Source: Takakia lepidozioides
Taxonomy: Eukaryota; Streptophyta; Takakiopsida; Takakiales; Takakiaceae
NCBI GenBank assembly: GCA_030704615.1
Contig: CM060731.1
Location: forward strand, 91,184,756 to 91,248,755
Direction of reading: 5' to 3'
DNA length: 64,000 bases
Shown here: in pieces, positions 31,091 through 43,119 of the stretch
How the letters are laid out: each line of letters starts with the position of its first letter
Position numbering within the stretch: the first letter of the stretch is position 1
Made by a program: the position numbers and the translations under genes
The notes under the pieces: generated by a model
The model's input: the letters and a program-made list of their open reading frames with translations, nothing else
Told to the model about the DNA's origin: nothing
Databases searched by the model: none

Positions 31091-32193
31091 CTGCCATTTT
31101 GCAGCTTCTTGGGAGGAAGAGCTGCATGTGGTGTATGATTCCTTTAGCTGGTGCAATCAGTGTCAAATTTAGGAGGTAGAAGATGAGATGAATTTTAATG
31201 GTAAGCTCAAGTATGCTCTCCAGCCTAAGACTGGTTTGGCTTTGTGAGCGCTTTACAAAACTGCTCAAAGTGCTCCATCCTCTGTTTTTGGGTAAGTTTC
31301 GTTAAGCAATTGCCCATGTGTGGCATAAGTTACACCACAATCTGGTGAAATGGATAGAGACTGTTTGAGCTGAGCTGACTACCAATGGGCTGTGTGGCAG
31401 GCATATTCAAAAATGCTAAAGGAGTTGTGGGAGCCCGCTCTGGATTCTTACAGACCTCACATAGCTTCCTCTGTCAGTTTCCAAAAATTCACAATAGGGA
31501 TGATTGCCCCACAATTCAGAGGTCTGCCATTGTGCCGTTACTACTGACATGAATTAGTTTCAAAAGGGTACTTCACATTTATAAAACTGCAAAGCATTTC
31601 ATAGAAGTCTAACTACTATAAGGTCGAAGAGATTTGACAAGCTCCTTAAATGTGTGGCTGTTCAAAGAATGCAACACTCAGCTGGAAAAATGCACTTTTG
31701 CTGAAGAAGACTCCGGCTGAAGCCGGCGTAACTAGCCACTTTGGCTACTGCCTCCTTTCGGGGGTGGGCTACTTCTGCTGAGTTAATGCTTGTGTTTCAG
31801 TTCAATCCTTTTTAACCATAGTAGATGAATAATCAGCTGCTGCATTTAAATAGTAATGTCTACACAATCTCCCAAAATAAGCCAAGCCAAAGGCACATGT
31901 TGAGGATGCTTGGGCTTACACAAAGTTCCAATATCATATTCAGCCTGCTATTAGTTGCGTATGTGCGGTATGTTTTCCTACCAATTCAGCTCTGCTCCAG
32001 GGAGTATGTCTTGTACAGCCCATCCATGATGCAGAGCTGCACCAGTCTGGTCAATGGTCTAGGCTCACTGTAATTGATCAGAGTAGAATGCTGTTGGAAA
32101 GACAGCCTAAGTGCTTTCTGATTTGTGGTGTCTTCAATGGCCTTACTTTCCATTGATGCACAAGTGTTTACACGTGTGCTATGGTACTGTCAG
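31091..32193. other. Interval upstream of the synaptotagmin-like exons
   Basis: No exon was recognised with confidence. The transmembrane anchor and first part of the SMP domain expected of the synaptotagmin-like gene should lie here or further upstream. A frame at 31905-32073 has a hydrophobic run (SNIIFSLLLVAYVRYVFLP) but no matching family motif. Confidence 0.4.
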
Positions 32194-35100
32194 GCGTTCA
32201 AATGTTAGAAGTGGCAGAGGATGAGATTGTAATAGATGCAGAAGCCCAGTGGGATGGAAATCCAAGCATCATTTTGGCAGTGGGACTTCCCATGGGTGTT
32301 TCTCTCCCTGCACAGGTATTTCTTGTTATGTTCCAGTTGAGGAAGACCATAATGGGTGAGAAGCAGGTCAGTTGCTTTGCCAATGGTCTGTGACCTGGTA
32401 TGAATATGGACATGCAGCAGGCAGATTGTAACTTCGGAACTGCTTCGGAACTTAGTAAGAAGAGGTAGGTGATTGCCTGACTAGCACTTCTGAGGATGCA
32501 AATAAAGGCAGCACTGCTGCACTCTGTTCTAGCTGAGTGGTTCCTTTTTTCCGAGGAACTGAGACTCCCCCTTCAGCTCTTTGGACCACCTGGGGATGCT
32601 ATACTTTCTGTTTACTCTCTGGCATGCAGTGAACAAAATTTTTTGTAGCTGTTCTCTCACGCTTGCATTGAAGTCCACAACAATTGCCCTGCAGTGCATC
32701 CAGTGGACAAGCAGATTACTAGCTTTTCTCTCGCACTTGCTTGCACGTGTGTGCAAACCAAACTATTTGTCAAAACTGACGCAAGATGGCTAAGGAGCAG
32801 TGCTGAAATCAATCTCATCTTTCTTTCGTGTGATGTCAATGCCAACTCTGCATCAGGACCATATTACTTTCATTCTTAATCTCATCTAGTTGGCTGAAGC
32901 CCAACCAGCTGCGGGCAGAGGAACTACACCTTAAGTGTAACCCCACCTTATGTTTGCAGCGAACTGTTAACGAGTACATTCTCTCTTGCATGCACATGCG
33001 CTTTTTTCTGTTTGATGTTCAGCCCACTTCTACCAGAGAAACACCTCTCTTGCTTGTCCTATACAGGTCAAAGACATAAGCTTGACACTTGTGTTCCGAT
33101 TCATATTCAAAACCCTAGTGGAGGACATTCCAGGCTTTGGAGCTTTCACTTCCTCAATTCGAAAGAAGGCAAGTCACATACCTGGCATAGATTTGTCCGG
33201 AACATTGTGTAGTTCTCGCTCGCTAGCATTTGCAATAGGCTTCATCCGTGTCTAGCTAGCAAGATGGGCCGAAATTACGTGTAGGGTGAGGCCCCGGCCT
33301 GGGAGCCTCACCCTGCTAAAGAGACAGTAAGGATTTCAGGTTTTGATGGCTGGGATTTCCTTGATCGGGCGGCTCACAAGAGCAGAAACCTTACGCGACG
33401 TAAGGTGCCGTCCTCTCCAACTAAGAAATCCTGGCCGGCTCTTTACGTCCATCTGCTAGACATTTGCATTCTCACCCCTGTTGATTATCGTACCGAGATC
33501 ACTGTTTGTGTCAATATCACAGCTATCATAGGAAGATAATCTCCAATTGTAATTAGCAGGAGGTGTAACACCAGTGGATACCAGGCTGTGCTGGACGCTC
33601 GGTTTCATGGATAGTAGCTGTTGATCATAAACAGCTCCCCAATAGCAGTCAGGACCAAAAACAAGAAGTCTTGAAGTTTCAGCTTTGACTGCCATTGACA
33701 CTTGGAGTCCTCTGTTCCACAGAATGAATCCCAACTACTAACAGGTGTATGATGCTTACACTTGGTCGAAGTTGGTTCTGTGATCAGAGGTTCGTGACTT
33801 CTTGGCTGTATACCATGCTGTAGCTACAAAACAGTAGAATTGGGGGACCAACTTCAATTTTGGCATGAGGGTTGCTGCTCTTATGGGAATATATTCGGGT
33901 GTGCTATTAAGAGCAGTGAACTGATATTGTCTTTTTGGGGCAGAAAAGATTTGATTTCACATTGAAATTTATTAGTGGAGAAATTGGAAACATTCCTGGG
34001 TTGGCTGGATTGGCTGGAAAACTCCAGGTAAACAGAGTCATTGGACCCTCCACACGTTCTCACACGACAAGGAAACATGTGATATAGCTTAGGCAATAAG
34101 TCATGACTGTCAGGTCATAGGGAGGCGCTCAACTATTCTACAAGCAACAAAGGAGTTGAAACAGTGTTGTTTGAAAAACTGGTCCACATCTGTCTAACTT
34201 CAGTTTGTCTATACTCTCACTCTCAGCCACGGCAACTGGACCTCAAGGGTGTGAAAGCCCATGGCAGGACATGATTAGGGTGGCAGTAATTGATTCTCTT
34301 TGCTGGCCCATGCGGATTTGCGTCCCTGTAATTCCAGATCCAGTAGATGGAGATGTCTCAAGGTACATAACTCATTCCTATAGCAAGTTTTCCCCACTAT
34401 GTAGCCTTAGCAAAGGCAGCTATTCTTCCTGGCCGCCACAGGTTAATCAACCCAGTAAGATTTGAGTCACTCAGTTCTCTCGTAATTCTAGTTGGTGATA
34501 TCACCTGGTTGTACATACAGAAGACAATAGCACTAAAACTGTAACCCCCAGTTTTAGCAGGCTTAATCGCAAGCGAACCGCTGCCCATAATAACGAACTT
34601 CGTATGCTCATTTGAAGCCCTTGTCTCCATTGGGGCGATGCAGGGAGATGGCCCCAAGAGAATAGATCTTAATGGTCCTAATTGCCATGGCCTTGCCCAC
34701 ATTACTGTCGAGTTCAAACAAATGATGGACCATTGTTCATGTCATTGATCTCCCCAGTGTAATAATTTGCAGATCTGGATTCTAACCTCTTATTAGGCTA
34801 AACTTAATGTGCCAGTGAAACAGATCACTTGAATCATAAAGGGTGGGATTTGCGGGGGTAGGGTTTGAGGTTGAGATGAGTTGCCCAGACACTACTGCTT
34901 TTCCTACATAGTTCTCAACTTACAATTTGGAAATCTCCCGTCATGGTTTTTGACATCAGGTTGCAGCGCCACATGTGTCCTTGAAGGAAAGGGGTGATCT
35001 TTTCGCACCAGTTTCCAGAAGGGCCAGCAGTGGGGATTCTAGACATCAGGCTGGCTCAGGCTAGGGGTTTGCGGCACGTTAACCCTCTCAAGAATCCTGA

Positions 35101-38100
35101 CCCTTTTGCAATGATCTACATCCATCCCATCCCAGGGCACATGAAGAGGAGCACGACCATAGTAAGGAGCAAGTAACGCCCTATCCCTCTAACTCCAGCA
35201 CATTGAGAAATGTTGTATCAATAAAATTGTCTACCGGAACATTATATGCAGTGACTGAGAAAGGTTAAGTTGGATACCATAGTTCCTGACATGTCAATGG
35301 GGCTGCGCACAAATCAGGCCTTGCTGCAGAGCTATCAATGCACCAAGGTTTAATTCGATGTACAAATAATGCACATCTTTTTGGCTGACAAGTATACACC
35401 TAGTAGGAGAGATCTCCGAATGATTTGAATTTATTGATGCTTACTCCATCATGTATAACATTGTAGGTTGACTGGTTGGACATTTAGTTTGAACCACCAT
35501 TGCAGTTGTAGGGAACACCCCCAAGATTCTCAGTCTCTTGCAATTGGTGTTTGTCAGGGAAACACTCTGTTTCTCTTTGGATTTTCTGCAACAGGGAAAC
35601 ACCCCAGATCAAAATCTCTCTCTCCCTCTCCCATTCTGGTGTTTTTGTGCTTGTTTCTGTATGTCTCTGGTCAGACAAACGAGCTGAATCCATCTGGAAT
35701 GAGCTATTTGAGCTAGAGGTTGAAGACCCACAAGAACAGAAACTGGTGATATTCTTGCTTGATCAAGGGGCTACACAGGAATTCCAGGTGCTAGGCTGCA
35801 CCCAATTTCAGTTGCAGGTAAAAATACAAAATGTGGTTGTTTTCTCTACAATAATGTTTTTCTACATTCATCCTGTGTTGCAGTTTTATAGGTTCATTTT
35901 GCCTTTGCTGGCAGCTGCAGCTTCCATGGCTACAGGTTTGGGATCCTGGAATTGACTTGTGATGCCATTCAATCTATCAAGTATAGCTGCCATAGTTATG
36001 TTTATATTTCATGAATGCAAATCTTAAACCCTGCACATTGCTTATAGACTGCCCTGAAGATAATTCACCCAATGACATGGTGGTAGTCGTATGGTTGCAT
36101 GGCCAAATTCAATTTGAATTCTAAGCCTCCAGAGGTACAGAGAGAAATATAATGGGAATTGATGAAGGGGCTAAGGGAGAAAGTAATATGTAATTTGCTT
36201 TGGTTCGAAATTCTGGCCTTTTCGGGATCAGATTGTATCCCATAATCTGCTGTCATAATCTGCCGGGGTCTTTTCCAGCCATTGTGATTACTTTTTCAGT
36301 TTTGGTAGTTTCTATCATGCCACTTGCAAGGACTAAATTCGGGACCTCTAACTGGACACATCTTATAGTAGAGAAATGACAGTTTATTGAATGCTCAAGA
36401 TAGCAACGTGTGCACTACAGTTCAGTGCTCTTATAGAAAGGTAGCACAAAATAATGTTTCATGTTCAACACAAATTACATACGGCAACGGCCATTTATCG
36501 CCACGTCGCCTGGGATGCAAAGCACTCGCAGCTCCCGCCACTTGCAGCTCTGCGGCAGATTATCCCACAATGGCCGTTAATAGGTTCACATGAGAAAGAG
36601 AAAAGAGATGATGCTGTACTCTGCCTGTTAAGGTAACTTGTTTTGTGGAACTAAAATTGCAGGCCCTAGACAATGGGGTAGTATCAGAGAGATGGCTAAA
36701 AGTGGTGAAGACCTTGAAAGATTTTGAGCACGTACAAGAAGCCAAGTATAGAGGCCAGGTAAAGCTTCTGTTCTGTGATTTCAACTATTTCCTGCCGTTA
36801 CATGACAGCAACCCTGGTTGCTGTTGGAGCTTTCTAAAGTCATCTTTTATGTGAAATGAATGAGTGTAAGAGGGAATAGGTGGCTGAGCGACAGATATAC
36901 TAAGTGACTGTTCACTGTGATTGTTGACTATGATGTTCCCACAGGGTATAGCCCTTGTGGGATACCAACCCAGGCAAAGCATAGGGTTTTCACTCTTGAA
37001 GGGTCTGAAAGTCAGCATAGCTCCCCTCCTCAGCCGACACCAATTGGAACAGATGAAACTGAGTGTTGGTTCTGCTACCAATGGCTACTGTTCATACTAA
37101 GAGAGGTAGCTGTACAGGACAGAGCCTTTCAATAAGTAGATTATGTTCAGAAATACCCAGGTGCGCTGCATTATAGTGTAGGTCTTCAATTAGACATTGC
37201 AAAGAGTAGTGCAGTTCGCAGGCATGATTACCTCCAGTGTATGTTACATTCGGTCATGGCCAATTGCAATTTGCAAATTGGAGTAAGGAAAATGTGGAAT
37301 TCAGAGTATACCACTGCTGTATATCTCACCGCTTTGACTCGTTGATCTCTCTTTTTGCACATACGTCGTTTGGCTGCTGCTTCGAGCATCCAACGAATAG
37401 CAGCCAATCAGACATAAAGACAGGATTAAACCGGAGAAGAAGGGCGTGTTTTGGTTACTCGTCATTATTAAAAGAATAAGGTGTAATGCTATTTCGAAAA
37501 AAATTCCACTTGACAGATAAATATTGAGTTGCTCTATCGGTCTTATGAAAACGAAGAAGCTGAATTGCATCGGAGAAGGATCATATTCGGTAGAGAAGTT
37601 GAGAAGCAGCATGAAAGCACAACCCCACCCATAAGCTCCAAGTGCTTCTTCTCTCTCTCTCTCTCTTGACATTTTAAGCTTCTTTCTTTCTTTTTCTCTC
37701 TCATTATCTCCTTTCTTGTTTGTATGTCTTTCTCTTTCTTCTGTTGTTCTACTTTGTGGAATACGCCCTGCGGACAGTTGTAAAGTATTTCTCTTTCTTC
37801 CCCCTCTCTCATTGGAACTTCCAACTTGTCCTAAGGCCCTCTAGGTTATATTGTCAAAGTACGCCTTCTTATTGTTTCTTCTCAGTAGGAGGTATGGAAA
37901 TACTTGTTCTTTCTGGTGTCCTGAAAATCAGTGGACCAGACCATAAGAGTGTGAAAAATTTGTATTTCCTACATATTAGTTTCACAGAAGGTAGTTCTCA
38001 AGAACTCTTTTAAGGAACCTCATCTATGCTGATCTCCTTCAGCTCTAGAACCCCTCTATCAGTCTGGCCGAAAGTTGTGCCTCCAACTGTTTGGAAATTT

Positions 38101-39174
38101 GGACTTACGGAGGTTTGCATCCAGATTTTCTCGGAGGGGGAAAATGTGGGAGATAGTGCGAGGGGTCCTATCGGTGACCGCGTTCCGAGCAGAGAACCTT
38201 CTGCCCACAGATTTCAATGGAAAGGGTGATCCGTATGTGGTGCTGCGACTGAGAAAAAACCATCATGAAATGAAGAGAACAAAGGTTTGTTTCTTCCTAC
38301 TCGTGTTTGATCGACAGCACCATTTTGGGGAACAGGGTTGGAGATGGCTGAATGTAAAGATCGTCTTGAAAGTAGTAGGAATTCTGTCTAATTTTGTCAT
38401 CAGCAATTGCAGCTTGAGTTGATTTGATGCAGGTAATACCGAAAACCTTGAATCCAGAGTGGAATCAAACTCTTTACTTACTGGTGGAAGATGCTGTCCA
38501 TGATATGCTCATAGCCGAGGTTTGGGACCAAGACACTTTCGGCAAGGTCCTTGTCTCTCCAATGCCTTCACCCCACTGTCTCCATCTCCCACCCTGTTCA
38601 TAATTTGTTTATCCACCATTTGTCGGAACGAGATTAACAGCCTTGCTCAGACATTAGCTCTAAGATCAAGGTATTCTTGACAGTCATGTGCAGAGCACAT
38701 ACGCCAGCAGTTAAATATATATGTCGAGTTTAGTGCACAGTACTAGGACCAAAAGAACTGGTAATGCAAGTCACTGCTAGATTTTTCCTGGAATGAATGG
38801 TAGCCCTGTTAAAACTTTGCCAAAAACATTTCACTGCTGGACTATCCAGGCCACCCAACAACTATTGCATTAGTGTAGTTAGTCTGATGCAGCACATTCC
38901 TGGATTCTGAACCTTGTTCATAATAATGTCATGAATTGTCCGTCTTTTGAATTCAAGTGAGCTGCTCTGTCATATACAACTATGAAGTGTCTGAGTGGGA
39001 GATGTGGCACTTTATCTAGGAAGGAGCTCCTACAACACCATCTCATTTACGGGCTCAATGAGTTTGAATGTTTCATAATACAGGACTTCATGGGGATGAC
39101 AGCGATGACCCTGACTGGAGTGTTGCAAGAACGTGCTATTGATGCAGGCTTCAAGCTAGTTGGTGTACCCATCG
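32194..39174 (+). CDS. Plant extended-synaptotagmin (SYT4/SYT5, NTMC2-like): SMP and two C2 domains, apparently frameshifted
   Basis: Exons by homology and splice sites: 32194-32315 (DEIVIDAEAQWDGNPSIIL), 33067-33168 (VKDISLTLVFRFIFKTLVED), 33944-34027 (KRFDFTLKFISGEIGNIPGL), 34268-34362 (DSLCWPMRICVPVIPDPVD), about 35020-35161 (VGILDIRLAQARGL, C2A), 35675-35817 (WNELFELEVEDPQEQKLVIF), 36663-36758 (SERWLKVVKTL...KYRGQ), about 38150-38284 (VRGVLSVTAFRAENL, GKGDPYVVL, C2B), 38433-38546 (IPKTLNPEWNQTL...EVWDQDTFGK) and 39084-39174 (DFMGMTAMTLTGVL). Such proteins tether endoplasmic reticulum to plasma membrane and move lipids. The intron after 33168 begins GC. In 35675-35817, NELNP and WNELFEL are in different frames (one base missing near 35692). 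The first exons and the last were not found. Confidence 0.78.
33283..33312. repeat. Short hairpin in a synaptotagmin-like intron
   Basis: GGGTGAGGC and GCCTCACCC are inverted around a 12-base loop, giving a 9-bp perfect stem. Confidence 0.6.
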
Positions 39175-39644
39175 GTAAATTGTTTTTGCACCTGGAATGG
39201 AACACTCTCTAATGCAATTGGCTGTAGTGTACTGGGGAAAACATCTATTGCTTTGCCCCCTCTTTATGAATGAGCTCTTGACTTGCGATAGCAATTGTGC
39301 TCCTGGTGCACACCTTTCGAAGTGGTTGGTGTAAAGGAGCCAGAAAATGATGCAGTAACATTTTTGCTTGGGAATTGAGAGGTAAGACCACCTCAGCACA
39401 CCCTAGAGATAAATTGATCATTATATAAAAGCTGTGAATAATCTCTCTAGTGAAAGAAGTAATAGTGCGTTGTGAAAACTTGTCCAAGAAAGAATGAAGA
39501 GACATGAATTGAGTGGTCTGTTAAGGGCTGCTAAACAAGGATGTGGTATATTGCGTTGCCAATTTAGTAATCATGACACTTGAAACATAACAGTCCCTTT
39601 TGTCCTCGTGATGTACAAAGCCACAGCTAATTGAGCATAATTTG
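39175..39644. other. Downstream interval, no gene seen
   Basis: The last synaptotagmin-like exon would be expected here, but I cannot recognise it. Confidence 0.35.
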
Positions 39645-39848
39645 ATAAGATTCTTCCGGGTAATGAGATTGTGGTTTCTGAGAAGGGGACAATGATCAAT
39701 CATAATCATGAGGTTTTATTGGAGCAAGAAGCTGAGCTTGATCATGATAAGATTCTTCCGGGTAATGAGATTGTGGTTTCTGAGAAGGCGACAATGATCA
39801 ATCATAATCATGAGGTTTTATTGGAGCAAGAAGCTGAGCTCGATCATA
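39645..39848 (+). repeat. 102-bp tandem duplication, coding-like
   Basis: Two head-to-tail copies of 102 bp (39645-39746, 39747-39848). The length is a multiple of three, so the frame stays open: DKILPGNEIVVSEKATMINH and NHEVLLEQEAELDH twice. Very few differences between the copies. Confidence 0.88.
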
Positions 39849-40683
39849 ATCTTCCTGACGCTGAATTTTGGGTTCCAAAACTCGTCTATCTATCATGATG
39901 GATCTTATGAAGAAGCATGATGAACAAGCAAGTTGTTCTGGAGCTATTCACAAGTTTGCAGGCCAGACATCTAATTCTCACTCACAAGTTGGCCATCAGT
40001 TTTACACAATTGCATTATCACTCCTACAATCGTGGATCCCTCTATGGCAGCCAGTCTTCTAAGAGATGGCAAAGTTCCTGCAAGTTCACCACCAATCTGA
40101 TTGTTCCTACCACATACAATGTCAAGCTTCCTGCTCTTAAGATACAAAAAGATCATGTTCCTGGATTCTTATGCGCCATCGCCCTATTTTCTCAGAGAAT
40201 GAGTCAGGGCCTCACCCTTTATTCCTTACTCCAAAACAGATGGCTAGGGCTACTGATGAAATTTGGTTTTTGAAAACTCCAATGGGAAAGAATACCTTGG
40301 CTGCTGTGACTAAGGAGATGACAGTCGATCTAGACTTGAAAGGAATGAAAATTACTAACAAGACAGGGCGAGGCGTCGGAGTAACCAGAATGGAAGAAGC
40401 CTTAGTGCCTGTAGAGTACGGTATGAGGATCACTGGTCACCGTGACCCAAAGTCCTATGCAAAATACAACCAGGTCGATAAGGCTACTATTGATCGTGCT
40501 TGTCAAAGGATTATTTTTGGAGAAACTTTAAATGGAAAACCATTGATGTACCAAGATGCTTTGGATCAAGAATTGGCCAAACGACGTGCTAAGGAAGAAT
40601 CTGATATCAAGGGGGCTGAGGTCATTTCGGGTGTAGGGCTGGCTGCTCGGCTCGAGGCTGCTTGTGTTGTACGTATACGGTAG
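39849..40683 (+). CDS. Crypton/KIAA1958-like tyrosine recombinase fragment
   Basis: The frame 40171-40683 reads ATDEIWFLKTPMGKNTLAAV, then KITNKTGRGVGVTRMEEALV and MRITGHRDPKSYAKYN. This matches the C-terminal half of DUF3504-type tyrosine recombinases (vWf..plG.n.L; TNhS.Rat; TGHrs..sy..Y): the Arg of TGR, the His-x-Arg of GHR and the final Tyr (AKY) are in place. Upstream, 39849-40170 is broken in frame, so the N-terminal half is not readable. These recombinases move Crypton elements. Length and context suggest a relic, and a domesticated exon is possible. Confidence 0.62.
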
Positions 40684-41109
40684 GGGGAATCCCCGTCTAA
40701 TAGCTTTGAATAGCTTTGTATATCGCAATAATACATGTAGTTCAAGTAGTAGAATATTGTAGCTGTGATCTCGTCTCGGCATAGCATGCCCTTGCCACTA
40801 TCACCTTGGAGCATCTCCAAGTCTCTACCTCTTCATACACTACACCTTCCCTCACCTTTCCAACGATGTGCTAACTGTGTCCTTTCATGGCAGATTCATT
40901 CATAGACAACATTATTGAGTATTCATCCCACTGCTTGTTTCCTTTCATCTCCTTGGATTCACCTCTGTAGCATCCCTAATCTGGTTGTCACAGCCGTCTT
41001 TAGTTATTAAGGTGGTCGCTTTCAACTACGACGTTTCCCGCCTCTACTCATTCTAGATACTTCGCTATCTCTCCACTTTATCAATTCTTTGCTCTAGAAC
41101 GGCTACACA
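40684..41109. other. Interval without a supported gene
   Basis: CT-rich sequence with no domain on either strand. Confidence 0.4.
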
Positions 41110-42500
41110 GTGGCTCCTTGCTCTCTCCAACTACAGCTTTCTCTCTCTCTACTTCCAATGGCCCCTGGTAACAATCAGCTCAGTCGCAAAGATCCAATGG
41201 AGAACCGTGGTCCCAATCGTGGATTCCAGCAGAATCAGAGACGAGCAAATCCTTCTTCGGGGACGGGCTTTTTTCTCGTGCATCAGGCGCGCTCTCGGAT
41301 GACTTCCGCAACTAGTTCAGTAAGAACCCCATCCCCTCCGTTCACCTTCAGCCCTCTCTCCCCCCTCTACCTCTTCTTAAGATGCCCAAGCTGCACTCTA
41401 CCTTTCAGGACAGACCAACCTCCCCAATTCTGGAAACTCCCTCAATGGACTGGGAAGAGGAAAATATCTTAGACCAGGAAGAGCTGAACAAGGATCACCC
41501 ACTGATCAAAATGAATATACCGGATTTACACAAGAGAGTGGCAACGATGGAGGATTATGGTATCCTTATCCATTTTCCAGGCAAAAAAGTTGATAGGGCG
41601 CTGGTAAGGGATTGGGCTATCAGATACCTCGGTGGCCCTGGAGAGTTGAGAGAGCAGTTTTGCCATGCAAAGGGACGTGGGTTTTTCACTATTCTATTTG
41701 AAACCCCAAGAGGTGGCTACTTGCTCTACTGTTTAACCCCCATACGAAAGGTTTCAACGTCAACATCTTCCCATGGTCCCCTAAGATGGGGAACATGAAT
41801 GGCAAGCTTTGGGGGCCACGCATTGTCTCAGTTCCCTACATCCCTGACCAGTATTTGGTTAACCTGCCGGACATTGCTAACCATTTTGGGTATTACCTAG
41901 GATGCCTGGCAGTGTTTGACCCCCAGATGTGTACACAAAACCTCAGGCAGGATCCAGCATGGAAAGCAGTCACCATCGCATCTCGCCTGCATGAAATAGG
42001 TTGTGCCAAGTTTGTCCTAATCATGCAATACCCTTCCTCAATTTATTAAGCTGCCTATAGATGAGGAGGGTAACTATTTTACAATTCAACTCATTGAGGA
42101 TACTACATATTCCGCATGTTTCAACTGTGGCATGAATGGTCACATAAAAATGGACTGCCCGGCTGCCAAGCGCAAACGATCACAGTCAAACACTCTCCCC
42201 AAATCTTTGCCACAGGACCACCCATTGTTCCCAACAACTGGATCCACACAACCCTGGAGGTAGGGCTAACCCCATTCCAGATTCAACTATTCCAGCAAAA
42301 CAGCCGCGTCTAGCAGCAGCTTCTTCGCCTTTGGACTCAGACCCTGCAGCCATCAATGACACCTTACAGGTCAGGCCTTGGCTAAATTCGAAAGACAAAC
42401 CCAACAATTTCACTGATCCTATGCAGGAGGAAGTGACAGCTTACTACAAACAGGATGCTATCATCTCAAGAGGGAAGGCCAAGGTGGTGGAACATTAACA
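41110..42500 (+). pseudogene. LINE ORF1 with DUF4283-like domain and CCHC knuckle
   Basis: Successive frames read ILIHFPGKKVDRALVRDWAI, GFFTILFETPRGGYLLYCL, then NGKLWGPRIVSVPYIPDQYL and NHFGYYLGCLAVFD, as in the DUF4283 region of plant LINE ORF1. CFNCGMNGHIKMDCP (near 42120-42165) is a CCHC knuckle. Frame changes near 41740 and 42030 break it. It may belong with the reverse-transcriptase relic at 29-31 kb as a family but not as one copy, since the strands are opposite. Confidence 0.75.
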
Positions 42501-43119
42501 ACAAGCGGCAACTACTTTCAAGGGGAAAGCAAAACAAAAGGAAAGATCACCTCAGCGTTCAGTTCGCTTGACACTCCCAACGAGCAACTCCATTCCCAAA
42601 ATTACAATAGGCATCGACTGCAATACCAAATTTGCCAACATCTGCATACCCACATCTGGACCTCAAAGGATGCTCAGCTCTGCAGATTCTGGAAGCTCCA
42701 AAGGCCTCCACACCACTCATCTTCCAAAAAAGCAAGCCCCCGGCCATACTTATTACAGCTGATGACTTTGAATGTGTGGAGTCCCTCTGGATCACGTTTG
42801 CTGACATTAAGCTCTTCCTCGAAAGAAACCCCCCAAACAGCAACCCAAAGATCCTCTTCAAATACAAAATCCAGGAGTACTTCCAGCTGCAGCAGCCCCA
42901 CTACTCTCTGTCACCATTCACAAAAATTTCATGGGGAGCATACCTGGAAGACCACCCGGGTCTAAGTGTACTCACACCCTCCGCTCATATTTTGGCACGG
43001 ATGGAGGATGCGGAAATCTACTTTGCATCCCCACATATATCAATGCTATTTGGACATATGAGGAATGGCTGTCAGCTCCCAGAGGGAGCCACAGTCTGCA
43101 GATTCGCACTTTGACATGA
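42501..43119 (+). other. Coding-like region after LINE ORF1
   Basis: The frame 42632-43114 is open for 160 codons (DDFECVESLWITFADIKLFL, FQLQQPHYSLSPFTKISWG). I recognise no domain. It may be the C-terminal part of ORF1 or another piece of the same element. Confidence 0.35.
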
